Below are positions 1 to 7,855 of a stretch of DNA of 64,000 nt, piece by piece. The notes beneath the pieces are model-generated. The model had not been told where the DNA came from. It saw nothing but the letters and a program-made list of their open reading frames with translations, and did not search any database. How positions within the stretch are numbered: position 1 is the stretch's first letter; each line of letters opens with the position of its first letter. The stretch is from a bacterium (GTDB taxonomy: Bacteria > Bacillota > Bacilli > Lactobacillales > Streptococcaceae): positions 20,200 through 84,199 of the forward strand of contig CAJNBY010000007.1 of assembly GCA_905221125.1 (NCBI GenBank), written 5' to 3'. Made by a program: the position numbers and the translations under genes.

Positions 1-774
1 ACACAAGCTCTTTTAGATAGGGAAGCAGACCTATCAGGTTTGACAGTCCACCTCAAGATTGATTCAGGGATGGGACGGATTGGTTTTAGAGATGCCAGTG
101 AGGCTGATCAGGCTCAAGCTTTGCTCCAACAACATGGTGCGCATGTTGAGGGGATTTTTACCCACTTTGCGACTGCGGATGAGGAATCAGATGACTACTT
201 TAATGCCCAGCTAGAACGGTTTAAAGCTATTTTGGCCAGTATGAAAGATCTTCCAGAACTGGTTCATGCCAGCAACTCGGCAACGACTCTTTGGCATGCA
301 GAGACCATTTTCAATGCCGTCCGTATGGGAGATGCCATGTATGGTCTCAATCCGAGCGGAGAGGTTTTGGACTTTCCCTATGACTTGAAACCAGCCTTGA
401 CCTTGGAATCTGCTTTAGTCCATGTCAAGACAGTTCCAGCTGGAGCTTGCATGGGCTATGGAGCGACCTATCAGGCAGATAGCGAGCAAGTCATTGCGAC
501 TGTGCCCATCGGCTATGCGGATGGTTGGACACGAGACATGCAGAATTTCTCTGTCTTGGTAGATGGCCAAGCATGCACAATCGTCGGGCGGGTTTCTATG
601 GATCAAATTACCATTCGTCTGCCTAAGCTTTATCCGCTAGGAACAAAAGTAACCTTGATCGGCAGTAACGGTGACAAGGAAATCACAGCAACTCAGGTAG
701 CGACCTACCGTGGCACTATTAACTATGAGGTGGTTTGTCTCCTCAGTGACCGCATTCCGAGAGAATATTATTAG
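1..774 (+). CDS. alr: Alanine racemase, 3' part (5' end outside window)
   Basis: This is a PLP-dependent enzyme that converts L-alanine to D-alanine for peptidoglycan. The frame is open from base 1, so the 5' end lies before the window; about 257 C-terminal residues are present. The [11 protein letters not shown] block is typical of the alanine racemase barrel. The GYGATYQ segment carries the family's catalytic tyrosine of the C-terminal domain, and the VGRVSMDQ motif follows. The stop TAG is 20 bases before the recG start, so the two are probably co-transcribed. D-Ala made here feeds the ddl and murF products encoded further on. The protein is cytosolic. The family call is secure. Confidence 0.95.
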   Translation, partial: TQALLDREADLSGLTVHLKIDSGMGRIGFRDASEADQAQALLQQHGAHVEGIFTHFATADEESDDYFNAQLERFKAILASMKDLPELVHASNSATTLWHAETIFNAVRMGDAMYGLNPSGEVLDFPYDLKPALTLESALVHVKTVPAGACMGYGATYQADSEQVIATVPIGYADGWTRDMQNFSVLVDGQACTIVGRVSMDQITIRLPKLYPLGTKVTLIGSNGDKEITATQVATYRGTINYEVVCLLSDRIPREYY

Positions 775-793
775 AAAAGAAAGGAGGGTGAGC

Positions 794-2809
794 ATGAATC
801 TACATCAACCCTTGCATGTCTTACCTGGTGTGGGACCAAAGTCAGCAGAGAAATACGCCAAACTAGGAATTGAAAACTTGCAAGACCTCTTGCTCTACTT
901 TCCTTTCCGTTACGAAGACTTCAAGACCAAGCAGGTGCTAGAGCTGGAAGACGGCGAAAAGGCGGTTCTGTCTGGTCAAGTCGTGACTCCTGCCAGTGTT
1001 CAGTATTATGGTTTCAAGCGTAATCGTCTGCGCTTTAGTCTCAAGCAGGGAGAAGTCGTTTTTGCGGTGAATTTCTTTAACCAGCCCTATCTAGCAGACA
1101 AGATAGAGTTGGGAGCAACCCTTGCTGTATTTGGAAAATGGGACCGCGCCAAGGCTAGTCTGACAGGGATGAAGGTTCTGGCTCAGGTGGAAGATGACCT
1201 CCAGCCTGTCTATCGTCTGGCTCAGGGAATCAGTCAGGCCGGTCTGGTCAAGGTTATTAAGACGGCCTTTGATCAGAGGTTGGACCTCTTGATTGAGGAA
1301 AATCTGCCCCAGTCTTTGCTGGACAAATACAAACTCATGTCTCGTTGTCAGGCTGTTCGCGCCATGCATTTCCCCAAGGATTTGGCAGAATACAAGCAGG
1401 CCCTTCGCCGTATCAAGTTTGAGGAACTCTTTTATTTCCAAATGCAATTGCAGACGCTCAAGTCTGAAAACAGAGTTCAGGGAAGCGGTCTGGTTTTGGA
1501 GTGGTCTCAGAAAAAAGTGACAGCTGTTAAAGAAAATCTGCCATTTGCCCTGACCCAAGCTCAGGAAAAGAGTTTGCAGGAAATTTTGACAGACATGAAG
1601 TCCGACCACCACATGAATCGTCTCCTACAAGGGGACGTGGGGAGTGGAAAAACAGTGGTCGCTGGCTTGGCCATGTTTGCGGCGGTGACGGCTGGCTATC
1701 AGGCAGCCCTCATGGTGCCGACAGAGATTCTAGCAGAGCAGCATTTTGAGAGTTTGAAGGGTCTTTTTCCGGACTTGAAACTGGCTCTCTTGACAGGTTC
1801 CTTAAAAGCTGCAGAAAAAAGAGAAGTCTTGGAGACCATTTCCAAGGGTGAGGCTGATTTGATTATTGGAACCCACGCTCTGATACAAGATGGGGTGGAT
1901 TATGCTCGTCTTGGTTTGATTATCATCGATGAGCAGCACCGTTTTGGTGTGGGGCAAAGGCGTATTTTACGGGAAAAAGGCGACAATCCTGATGTTCTCA
2001 TGATGACGGCGACTCCTATTCCACGGACGCTGGCTATCACAGCCTTTGGTGATATGGATGTTTCCATTATCGACCAGATGCCAGCAGGGCGGAAGCCTAT
2101 TGTGACGCGCTGGATCAAACATGAGCAACTGCCTCAGGTCTTGACTTGGTTAGAGGGGGAAATCCAAAAAGGTTCTCAAGCCTATGTTATCTCTCCCTTG
2201 ATTGAAGAATCAGAAGCTCTGGATTTGAAAAATGCCATTGCATTGTCTGAGGAGCTGACAGCTCATTTTGCTGGCAAGGCTGAGGTTGCTCTGCTACACG
2301 GTAAGATGAAGAGTGACGAAAAAGACCAGATTATGCAGGAGTTCAAAGAGAGAAAGACGGATATTCTGGTTTCGACAACGGTTATCGAGGTCGGGGTCAA
2401 TGTTCCCAATGCGACCGTTATGATTATTATGGATGCCGATCGCTTCGGTCTCAGCCAGCTTCACCAGCTCAGAGGTCGTGTTGGTCGGGGAGATAAGCAG
2501 TCCTATGCTGTTCTCGTTGCCAATCCCAAGACGGATTCTGGGAAAGACCGCATGCGCATCATGACAGAAACGACTAATGGATTTGTCCTTGCGGAGGAAG
2601 ATTGGAAAATGCGGGGTTCTGGTGAGATTTTTGGAACCAGACAGTCAGGTATTCCAGAGTTCCAAGTGGCTGATATTATCGAAGATTTTCCGATTTTAGA
2701 AGAAGCCAGAAAGGTTGCTAGCTACATTAGTTCTATCGAAGGTTGGCAAGAGGATCCGGAGTGGCGCATGATTGCTCTTCATTTGGAAAAGAAAGAACAT
2801 CTAGATTAA
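794..2809 (+). CDS. recG: ATP-dependent DNA helicase RecG
   Basis: RecG is a superfamily 2 helicase that regresses stalled replication forks and branch-migrates Holliday junctions. The frame opens at 710, but the ATG at 794 directly follows an AAGGAGGGTGAG ribosome binding site and gives 671 residues, the usual pneumococcal length. The N-terminal part carries a VLPGVGPKSAEKYAKLGI helix-hairpin motif and an OB-like wedge domain. Walker A (GDVGSGKT) begins near residue 280 and the DEQH box lies near 379. The RGRVGRG motif VI is followed by the RecG-specific C-terminal region. The last 23 codons have been copied into a tandem duplication just downstream. Confidence 0.97.
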   Translation: MNLHQPLHVLPGVGPKSAEKYAKLGIENLQDLLLYFPFRYEDFKTKQVLELEDGEKAVLSGQVVTPASVQYYGFKRNRLRFSLKQGEVVFAVNFFNQPYLADKIELGATLAVFGKWDRAKASLTGMKVLAQVEDDLQPVYRLAQGISQAGLVKVIKTAFDQRLDLLIEENLPQSLLDKYKLMSRCQAVRAMHFPKDLAEYKQALRRIKFEELFYFQMQLQTLKSENRVQGSGLVLEWSQKKVTAVKENLPFALTQAQEKSLQEILTDMKSDHHMNRLLQGDVGSGKTVVAGLAMFAAVTAGYQAALMVPTEILAEQHFESLKGLFPDLKLALLTGSLKAAEKREVLETISKGEADLIIGTHALIQDGVDYARLGLIIIDEQHRFGVGQRRILREKGDNPDVLMMTATPIPRTLAITAFGDMDVSIIDQMPAGRKPIVTRWIKHEQLPQVLTWLEGEIQKGSQAYVISPLIEESEALDLKNAIALSEELTAHFAGKAEVALLHGKMKSDEKDQIMQEFKERKTDILVSTTVIEVGVNVPNATVMIIMDADRFGLSQLHQLRGRVGRGDKQSYAVLVANPKTDSGKDRMRIMTETTNGFVLAEEDWKMRGSGEIFGTRQSGIPEFQVADIIEDFPILEEARKVASYISSIEGWQEDPEWRMIALHLEKKEHLD

Positions 2810-2890
2810 GCTTTCTCTAAGGAAAACTTAAGCTAGCTTTCAGGTTTGGCCCTTATACTAGAGTCATCAAAAAGAAACGAGGACTCTCAG

Positions 2891-2953
2891 ATGACAGTAA
2901 CGATTAAAGTAAATTACCAAACCACTTTCCAAAAGAAAGAAGCAACAAAATAA
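2891..2953 (+). CDS. Putative micro-ORF, 20 aa, copy 1
   Basis: The ATG is preceded by GAGGA with a 7-base spacer, a strong ribosome binding site. The frame encodes 20 residues (MTVTIKVNYQ, then TTFQKKEATK), hydrophilic and Lys-rich at the end, with no signal peptide or membrane segment. A TATACT -10-like box lies at 2854-2859 and a hairpin terminator follows 13 bases after the stop, so this looks like a complete monocistronic unit. The second copy at 3166 keeps 18 of 20 residues; the Phe codon differs synonymously (TTC against TTT). I do not recognise the peptide. It could be a signalling or regulatory peptide, or a leader ORF. Confidence 0.5.
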   Translation: MTVTIKVNYQTTFQKKEATK

Positions 2954-2965
2954 GATTGAACAGGA

Positions 2966-2991
2966 GAAAAGGGCGGAACTGCTCTTTTTTC
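2966..2991 (+). terminator. Terminator of micro-ORF copy 1
   Basis: The stem AAAAGGGC (2967-2974) pairs with GCTCTTTT (2981-2988), with G-T wobbles, and ends in a T run. It follows the first micro-ORF closely. Confidence 0.7.
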
Positions 2992-3012
2992 GTTAGCAAT
3001 ACTATGTAGACC

Positions 3013-3084
3013 GAAGGTTGGCAAGAGGATCCAGAATGGCGCATGATTGCCCTTCATCTGGAAAAGAAAGAATATCTAGCTTAA
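3013..3084 (+). pseudogene. Duplicated recG 3' end
   Basis: This is a copy of the final 23 recG codons (GWQEDPEWRMIALHLEKKE and the last residues) with its stop codon, carried along by the tandem duplication. It has no start or ribosome binding site and no function of its own. Confidence 0.85.
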
Positions 3085-3165
3085 GCTTTCTCTAAGGAAA
3101 ACTTAAGCTAGCTTTCAGGTTTGGCCCTTATACTAGAGTTATCAAAAAGAAACGAGGACTCTCAT

Positions 3166-3228
3166 ATGACAGTAACGATTAAAGTAAATTACCAAACCAC
3201 TTTTCAAAAGAAAGAAGCAAAAAATTAA
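3166..3228 (+). CDS. Putative micro-ORF, 20 aa, copy 2
   Basis: This is the second copy of the 20-codon ORF, with the same GAGGA ribosome binding site 7 bases before ATG. Its peptide ends in KKEAKN where copy 1 ends in KKEATK; the first 18 residues are identical. Upstream lies the same TATACT box (3129-3134) and the same TCTAAG-N5-CTTAAG direct repeat. Downstream is a cleaner terminator than in copy 1. Survival of start, stop and ribosome binding site in both copies suggests that translation matters, but the function is unknown. Confidence 0.5.
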   Translation: MTVTIKVNYQTTFQKKEAKN

Positions 3229-3239
3229 GATTGAATAGA

Positions 3240-3264
3240 AGAAGAGCGAAATGCTCTTTTTTTG
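3240..3264 (+). terminator. Terminator of micro-ORF copy 2
   Basis: AAGAGC (3242-3247) and GCTCTT (3253-3258) form a perfect 6-bp stem around a GAAAT loop, followed by a T run. Confidence 0.8.
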
Positions 3265-3400
3265 TTTTTAAAACTACTTTCAGTCCACAATCCTAAAAAT
3301 AAAGAATCTAAAATCACTTTCTATTTGCTCTTCTTTCTTGCATTGCTTTCTTAGATATGCTACAGTTGTGATAGCGATTACAAAATAAAAGGAGTATGCT

Positions 3401-4381
3401 ATGAAAAATCCAGCTTTGCTAGAAGAAATTAAGACCTATAAAGGCAGGGATGAGGTGCCAGAAGACTTTGATATTTTCTGGGATGAGGAAGTGAAAAAAG
3501 TTTCAACTCTTCCAGCCTACCAGTTGGAGGAGAGGGATTTCCACATTCCTCAAGTCAGGTGCTATGAGTTAACATTTGAAGGAACGAATGAGGGAAAGGT
3601 TTATGCGCGCGTCGTTCTTCCAAAAAGTGAGGGGAAAGTTCCTATAATCTTCCATTTCCATGGTTATATGGGACGTGGCTGGGACTGGGCTGACATGCTG
3701 GCCTATACTGTGGCTGGTTACGGTGTTGTCTCCATGGATGTGCGGGGCCAGTCAGGTTACTCGCAAGACGGCTTGCGTTCTCCTCTTGGAAATACCGTTA
3801 AGGGGCATATCATCCGTGGTGCTGTGGAAGGTCGGGACCATCTCTTTTATAAGGATGTTTATCTGGATATTTACCAGTTGGTTGAAATTATTGCTAGTCT
3901 ACCTCAGGTAGATGAGAATCGACTTTCAAGTTATGGTGCCTCGCAAGGAGGGGCTCTAGCCTTGGTTGCGGCGGCGCTCAATCCACGAATTCAGAAAACA
4001 GTTGCTATCTATCCTTTCTTGTCAGACTTCAGACGGGTGCTTGAGATTGGTAATACCAGCGAAGCCTATGACGAACTTTTCCGATATTTCAAGTTTCACG
4101 ATCCATTCCATGAAACAGAGGAGGAAATCATGGCGACCCTTGCCTATATCGATGTGAAAAATCTTGCCCATCGTATCAAGAGTGAGGTCAAGATGATTAC
4201 GGGCTTGGACGATGATGTTTGTTATCCTATAACCCAGTTTGCGATTTATAATCGTCTGACTTGCGACAAGGCCTATCGTATCATGCCCGAGTATGCCCAC
4301 GAAGCCATGAATGTTTTTGTCAATGATCAAGTCTACAACTGGCTCTGTGGCAGTGAGATTCCTTTTAAATATGTGAAGTGA
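3401..4381 (+). CDS. axe1: Acetyl xylan esterase / cephalosporin-C deacetylase (CE7 family)
   Basis: This is a cytosolic alpha/beta hydrolase of 326 residues that removes acetyl groups from small acetylated sugars. The CE7 signature motifs are all visible: the RGQSG oxyanion motif near residue 116, the GASQGG nucleophile elbow with the catalytic Ser, the catalytic Asp region (TGLDDDVC), and HE near the C-terminus (EYAHEAM). There is no signal peptide. The ribosome binding site AAGGAG precedes ATG. It lies beside the nan locus and could deacetylate imported O-acetylated sialic acids or other sugars, but that is inference from position only. Confidence 0.92.
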   Translation: MKNPALLEEIKTYKGRDEVPEDFDIFWDEEVKKVSTLPAYQLEERDFHIPQVRCYELTFEGTNEGKVYARVVLPKSEGKVPIIFHFHGYMGRGWDWADMLAYTVAGYGVVSMDVRGQSGYSQDGLRSPLGNTVKGHIIRGAVEGRDHLFYKDVYLDIYQLVEIIASLPQVDENRLSSYGASQGGALALVAAALNPRIQKTVAIYPFLSDFRRVLEIGNTSEAYDELFRYFKFHDPFHETEEEIMATLAYIDVKNLAHRIKSEVKMITGLDDDVCYPITQFAIYNRLTCDKAYRIMPEYAHEAMNVFVNDQVYNWLCGSEIPFKYVK

Positions 4382-4386
4382 TGAAT

Positions 4387-4519
4387 GAGAGGCTGAGAAA
4401 AAAGTCTTTGAAATCAGGGAAACGTATAGTATCAGGTGTTGAACAACCTTGATATTATGCGTTTTATTGTGGGTATTACTTCATTTTTTCCTGAAATTGA
4501 GTTTTTGCCCAGCCTCTTT
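4387..4519. repeat. SPRITE-like hairpin repeat / terminator after axe1
   Basis: The outer arms GAGGCTG (from 4389) and CAGCCTC near 4515 pair. Inside lies a long stem in which AAACGTATAGTATCAGGT pairs with ACCTTGATATTATGCGTTT (about 4420-4465). Similar hairpins occur near 36548, 47767 and 62497. I take it to be a SPRITE (the pneumococcal terminator-like repeat). The family name is from memory; the fold is seen directly. Confidence 0.65.
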
Positions 4520-4603
4520 ACATTAATAATCAATGTGACTAGAACGTGCCATATATTTTCTGAATGAACTATAACAAAGAGGAGTATATCTTAATTTTAA
4601 ATA

Positions 4604-4651
4604 AACCAGTCTAGAGCCTAAGAAGATAGTGAGGGTTCTAGATTGGTTTTT
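4604..4651 (+). terminator. Orphan terminator hairpin before the nan promoter
   Basis: AACCAGTCTAGAGCC (4604-4618) pairs with GGGTTCTAGATTGGTT (from 4633), followed by a T run. No gene ends just upstream, since axe1 already has its own hairpin. It may be the leftover terminator of a deleted gene. The rest of 4520-4840 is AT-rich and shows no supportable gene. Confidence 0.7.
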
Positions 4652-4846
4652 AATAATTGATAAAATTAGATTTATATTTAAAGTGGTTTTAGACAATAAA
4701 AATTTTTAAGCCATTTTATAATGGTTGTTTTATAATTGTATTACCTAAGTATAAAAAAAGATTAATATATTTGGCATAGAAAGTAGTTTCTTAATAATGT
4801 GTTATATAAAATATTTATAAAAGTATATTCTATCGCACAACAAATA

Positions 4847-4875
4847 TTGAAAGCGCTTTTAAAAAGGTATATAAT
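4847..4875 (+). promoter_or_regulatory. Promoter with cre-like box, nan unit 1
   Basis: -35 TTGAAA (4847-4852), 17-base spacer, -10 TATAAT (4870-4875). The box TGAAAGCGCTTTTA (4848-4861) overlaps the -35 and resembles a CcpA cre site. The same layout recurs at 12024 and 17599. A leader of about 200 bases without a visible ORF lies between this promoter and the first gene at 5084. Confidence 0.75.
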
Positions 4876-5083
4876 GGGTTCATAAAACAAGGAAAATGAA
4901 GCATAGACAAGACATGTTATAAGAAATGTAATAAATAATTTTCTTGGAGTTTATCGTATGTAAGAAATAGAAATAAATTCTTGATAGAATTGAGAATTAA
5001 CATATCGTAAACTATATATTTTTAAAATAGGGAGTGTGGTGCTACTATATATAAATAAAAATTTGTAGAAAGGAGGATACGGT

Positions 5084-5536
5084 ATGATTATTACAAAAAT
5101 TAGTCGTTTAGGAACTTATGTGGGAGTAAATCCACATTTTGCAACATTAATAGATTTTCTAGAAAAAACAGGACTAGAAAATTTAACAGAAGGTCCGATT
5201 GATATTGATGGAGATCGATTGTTTGGGAATTGTTTTACTTATCTAGCAGACGGTCAAGCAGGAGCATTCTTTGAAACTCACCAAAAATATTTAGATATTC
5301 ATTTAGTTTTGGAAAACGAAGAAGCCATGGCTGTTACTTCGCCAGAAAATGTAAGCGTTACCCAAAAATACGATGATGAGAAAGATATTGAATTATACAC
5401 AGGTGAGGTGGAACAGTTAGTGCATTTGAGATCAGGAGAATGCCTCATCACTTTTCCAGAAGATTTACATCAACCAAAGGTTCGTATAAATGATGAACCT
5501 GTGAAAAAAGTTGTCTTTAAAGTTGCGATTTCTTAA
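5084..5536 (+). CDS. YhcH/YjgK/YiaL family protein (DUF386), copy 1
   Basis: This 150-residue cupin-fold protein belongs to the family of E. coli YhcH (NanQ), reported as a sialic acid anomerase. The family's conserved His/Glu pattern is visible: FETHQKYLDIHLVLENEE and FPEDLHQPKV. ATG follows AAAGGAGGATACGGT. It is the first gene of nan unit 1 and ends 18 bases before the solute-binding protein gene. A second family member at 16399 belongs to unit 2. Having one per importer operon fits each acting on the sugar brought in by its own transporter; that is inference. Confidence 0.85.
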   Translation: MIITKISRLGTYVGVNPHFATLIDFLEKTGLENLTEGPIDIDGDRLFGNCFTYLADGQAGAFFETHQKYLDIHLVLENEEAMAVTSPENVSVTQKYDDEKDIELYTGEVEQLVHLRSGECLITFPEDLHQPKVRINDEPVKKVVFKVAIS

Positions 5537-5554
5537 TGTAGAAAGGGAAGAACC

Positions 5555-6892
5555 ATGAAAAAAATGAGAAAGTTTTTATGTCTAGCCGGAATTGCGCTAG
5601 CAGCCGTTGCCTTGGTAGCTTGTTCAGGAAAGAAAGAAAATACAGCTGACACTGAACCACCGACAGAATTATCTGGTGAGATTACAATGTGGCACTCCTT
5701 TACTCAAGGACCACGTTTAGAAAGTATTCAAAAATCAGCAGATGCTTTCATGCAAAAGCATCCAAAAACAAAAATCAAGATTGAAACATTCTCTTGGAAT
5801 GACTTCTATACTAAATGGACTACAGGTTTAGCAAATGGAAATGTGCCAGATATCAGTACAGCTCTTCCTAACCAAGTAATGGAAATGGTAAACTCAGATG
5901 CTTTGGTTCCGCTAAACGATTCTATCAAGCGTATTGGACAGGATAAATTTAACGAAACTGCCTTAAATGAAGCAAAAATTAAAGATGATTACTACTCTGT
6001 TCCTCTTTATTCACATGCACAAGTTATGTGGGTTAGAACTGATTTATTAAAAGAACATAATATTGAGGTTCCTAAAACTTGGGATCAACTCTATGAAGCT
6101 TCTAAAAAATTGAAAGAAGCTGGAGTTTATGGATTGTCTGTTCCGTTTGGAACAAATGACTTAATGGCAACACGTTTCTTGAACTTCTACGTACGTAGTG
6201 GTGGTGGAAGTCTCTTGACAAAAGATCTTAAAGCTGATTTGACAAGTCAACTTGCTCAAGATGGTATTAAATACTGGGTTAAATTGTATAAAGAAATTTC
6301 ACCTCAAGATTCTTTGAACTTTAATGTCCTTCAACAAGCTACCTTGTTCTATCAAGGAAAAACAGCATTTGACTTTAACTCTGGCTTCCATATTGGAGGA
6401 ATTAATGCCAACAGTCCTCAATTGATTGATTCGATTGATGCTTATCCTATTCCAAAAATCAAAGAATCTGATAAAGACCAAGGAATTGAAACCTCAAACA
6501 TTCCAATGGTTGTTTGGAAAAATTCAAAACACCCAGAAGTTGCTAAAGCATTCTTAGAATCACTTTATAATGAAGAAGACTATGTTAAATTCCTTGATTC
6601 AACTCCAGTAGGTATGTTGCCAACTATTAAGGGGATTAGCGATTCTGCAGCCTATAAAGAAAATGAAACTCGTAAGAAATTTAAACATGCTGAAGAAGTA
6701 ATTACTGAGGCTGTTAAAAAAGGTACTGCTATTGGTTATGAAAATGGACCAAGTGTACAAGCTGGTATGTTGACTAACCAACACATTATTGAACAAATGT
6801 TCCAAGATATCATTTCAAATGGAACAGATCCTATGAAAGCAGCAAAAGAAGCAGAAAAACAACTAAACGATTTATTTGAGGCTGCTCAGTAG
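5555..6892 (+). CDS. ABC sugar transporter, solute-binding lipoprotein (nan unit 1)
   Basis: This is an extracellular carbohydrate-binding lipoprotein of 445 residues (CUT1, SBP family 1). The signal peptide has a lipobox ending LVACSG, so it is anchored to the membrane through Cys. The mature part begins with GEITMWHSFTQGPR, typical of family 1 binding proteins. It is followed by two permeases and by nanB. NanB makes 2,7-anhydro-Neu5Ac, and related binding proteins beside trans-sialidases bind that compound, so I infer it as substrate. The homologous pneumococcal system has also been linked to N-acetylmannosamine. No ATPase gene lies in the operon. Confidence 0.9.
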   Translation: MKKMRKFLCLAGIALAAVALVACSGKKENTADTEPPTELSGEITMWHSFTQGPRLESIQKSADAFMQKHPKTKIKIETFSWNDFYTKWTTGLANGNVPDISTALPNQVMEMVNSDALVPLNDSIKRIGQDKFNETALNEAKIKDDYYSVPLYSHAQVMWVRTDLLKEHNIEVPKTWDQLYEASKKLKEAGVYGLSVPFGTNDLMATRFLNFYVRSGGGSLLTKDLKADLTSQLAQDGIKYWVKLYKEISPQDSLNFNVLQQATLFYQGKTAFDFNSGFHIGGINANSPQLIDSIDAYPIPKIKESDKDQGIETSNIPMVVWKNSKHPEVAKAFLESLYNEEDYVKFLDSTPVGMLPTIKGISDSAAYKENETRKKFKHAEEVITEAVKKGTAIGYENGPSVQAGMLTNQHIIEQMFQDIISNGTDPMKAAKEAEKQLNDLFEAAQ

Positions 6893-6914
6893 ATGTAAAA
6901 GACTAGAAAATAGG

Positions 6915-6944
6915 TGGGCTAGTGAGCTGAAAAGCCCTAGCCCA
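6915..6944 (+). terminator. Intercistronic hairpin after the solute-binding gene
   Basis: TGGGCTAG (6915-6922) and CTAGCCCA (6937-6944) form an 8-bp GC-rich stem, with no strong T run. It is probably an mRNA-stabilising or attenuating hairpin that favours expression of the binding protein over the permeases. Confidence 0.6.
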
Positions 6945-6970
6945 ATATTGTAAAAGAAGGGAGAAGGAGA

Positions 6971-7855
6971 ATGGTTAAAGAACGAAATTTAACTCGCTGG
7001 ATATTTGTTTTGCCAGCTCTGATTATCGTAGGATTACTCTTTGTTTATCCGTTTTTCTCGAGTATTTTTTATAGCTTTACCAATAAGCATTTGATTATGC
7101 CTAATTATAAATTTGTTGGTTTAGCTAACTATAAAGCTGTGCTATCAGATCCCAACTTCTTTAATGCGTTCTTTAATTCAATTAAGTGGACCGTTTTCTC
7201 ATTAGTTGGTCAAGTTTTAGTAGGGTTTGTATTGGCTTTAGCTCTTCACAGAGTACGCCACTTCAAGAAATTATATAGGACCTTATTGATTGTTCCTTGG
7301 GCATTTCCTACCATCGTTATTGCCTTTTCTTGGCAGTGGATTCTAAACGGGGTTTATGGCTACTTACCTAATCTAATCGTAAAATTAGGTTTAATGGAAC
7401 ATACGCCTGCATTTTTGACAGATAGTACATGGGCATTCCTATGTTTGGTGTTTATCAACATTTGGTTTGGAGCGCCGATGATTATGGTTAATGTACTTTC
7501 AGCTTTGCAAACAGTACCCGAAGAACAATTTGAGGCTGCTAAGATAGATGGTGCTTCAAGTTGGCAGGTGTTCAAATTTATCGTCTTTCCACATATTAAA
7601 GTGGTTGTAGGGCTTCTAGTTGTTTTGAGAACTGTATGGATCTTTAATAACTTTGACATTATCTACCTAATTACTGGTGGTGGACCAGCCAATGCTACAA
7701 CGACGCTTCCAATTTTTGCTTACAACCTAGGTTGGGGAACTAAATTGTTGGGTCGTGCTTCAGCAGTGACAGTATTGCTCTTTATCTTCTTGGTGGCAAT
7801 TTGCTTTATCTACTTTGCTATCATCAGTAAGTGGGAAAAGGAGGGTAGAAAATAA
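6971..7855 (+). CDS. ABC sugar transporter permease 1 (nan unit 1)
   Basis: This is an integral membrane permease of 294 residues with six predicted helices, of the MalF/UgpA type. The cytoplasmic EAA loop is visible as EEQFEAAKIDGASSWQVFKFIVFPHI and contacts the ATPase. GAGAAGGAGA precedes ATG. The stop TAA ends at 7855, overlapping the A of the next ATG, so the pair is translationally coupled. It forms the channel with the following gene for the unit 1 sugar. The operon has no ATPase, so a shared one encoded elsewhere (MsmK in pneumococci) is likely. Confidence 0.92.
   Translation: MVKERNLTRWIFVLPALIIVGLLFVYPFFSSIFYSFTNKHLIMPNYKFVGLANYKAVLSDPNFFNAFFNSIKWTVFSLVGQVLVGFVLALALHRVRHFKKLYRTLLIVPWAFPTIVIAFSWQWILNGVYGYLPNLIVKLGLMEHTPAFLTDSTWAFLCLVFINIWFGAPMIMVNVLSALQTVPEEQFEAAKIDGASSWQVFKFIVFPHIKVVVGLLVVLRTVWIFNNFDIIYLITGGGPANATTTLPIFAYNLGWGTKLLGRASAVTVLLFIFLVAICFIYFAIISKWEKEGRK

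Larger units (their letters stand above)
2737..3263 (+). repeat. Tandem duplication of the recG tail plus micro-ORF and terminator
   Basis: Bases 2737-2992 and 3012-3263 are near-identical copies offset by 275 bases. They share the last codons of recG, an AT-rich leader, a 20-codon micro-ORF and a hairpin terminator. About 20 unrelated bases (2993-3011) separate them. The second copy differs by scattered substitutions, so the duplication is not recent. The small ORF and its ribosome binding site are intact in both copies. Confidence 0.9.

Noticed and set aside
1091..1612. 173-aa minus-strand frame inside recG
   Set aside because: Antisense to the RecG coding region, with no promoter or ribosome binding site.
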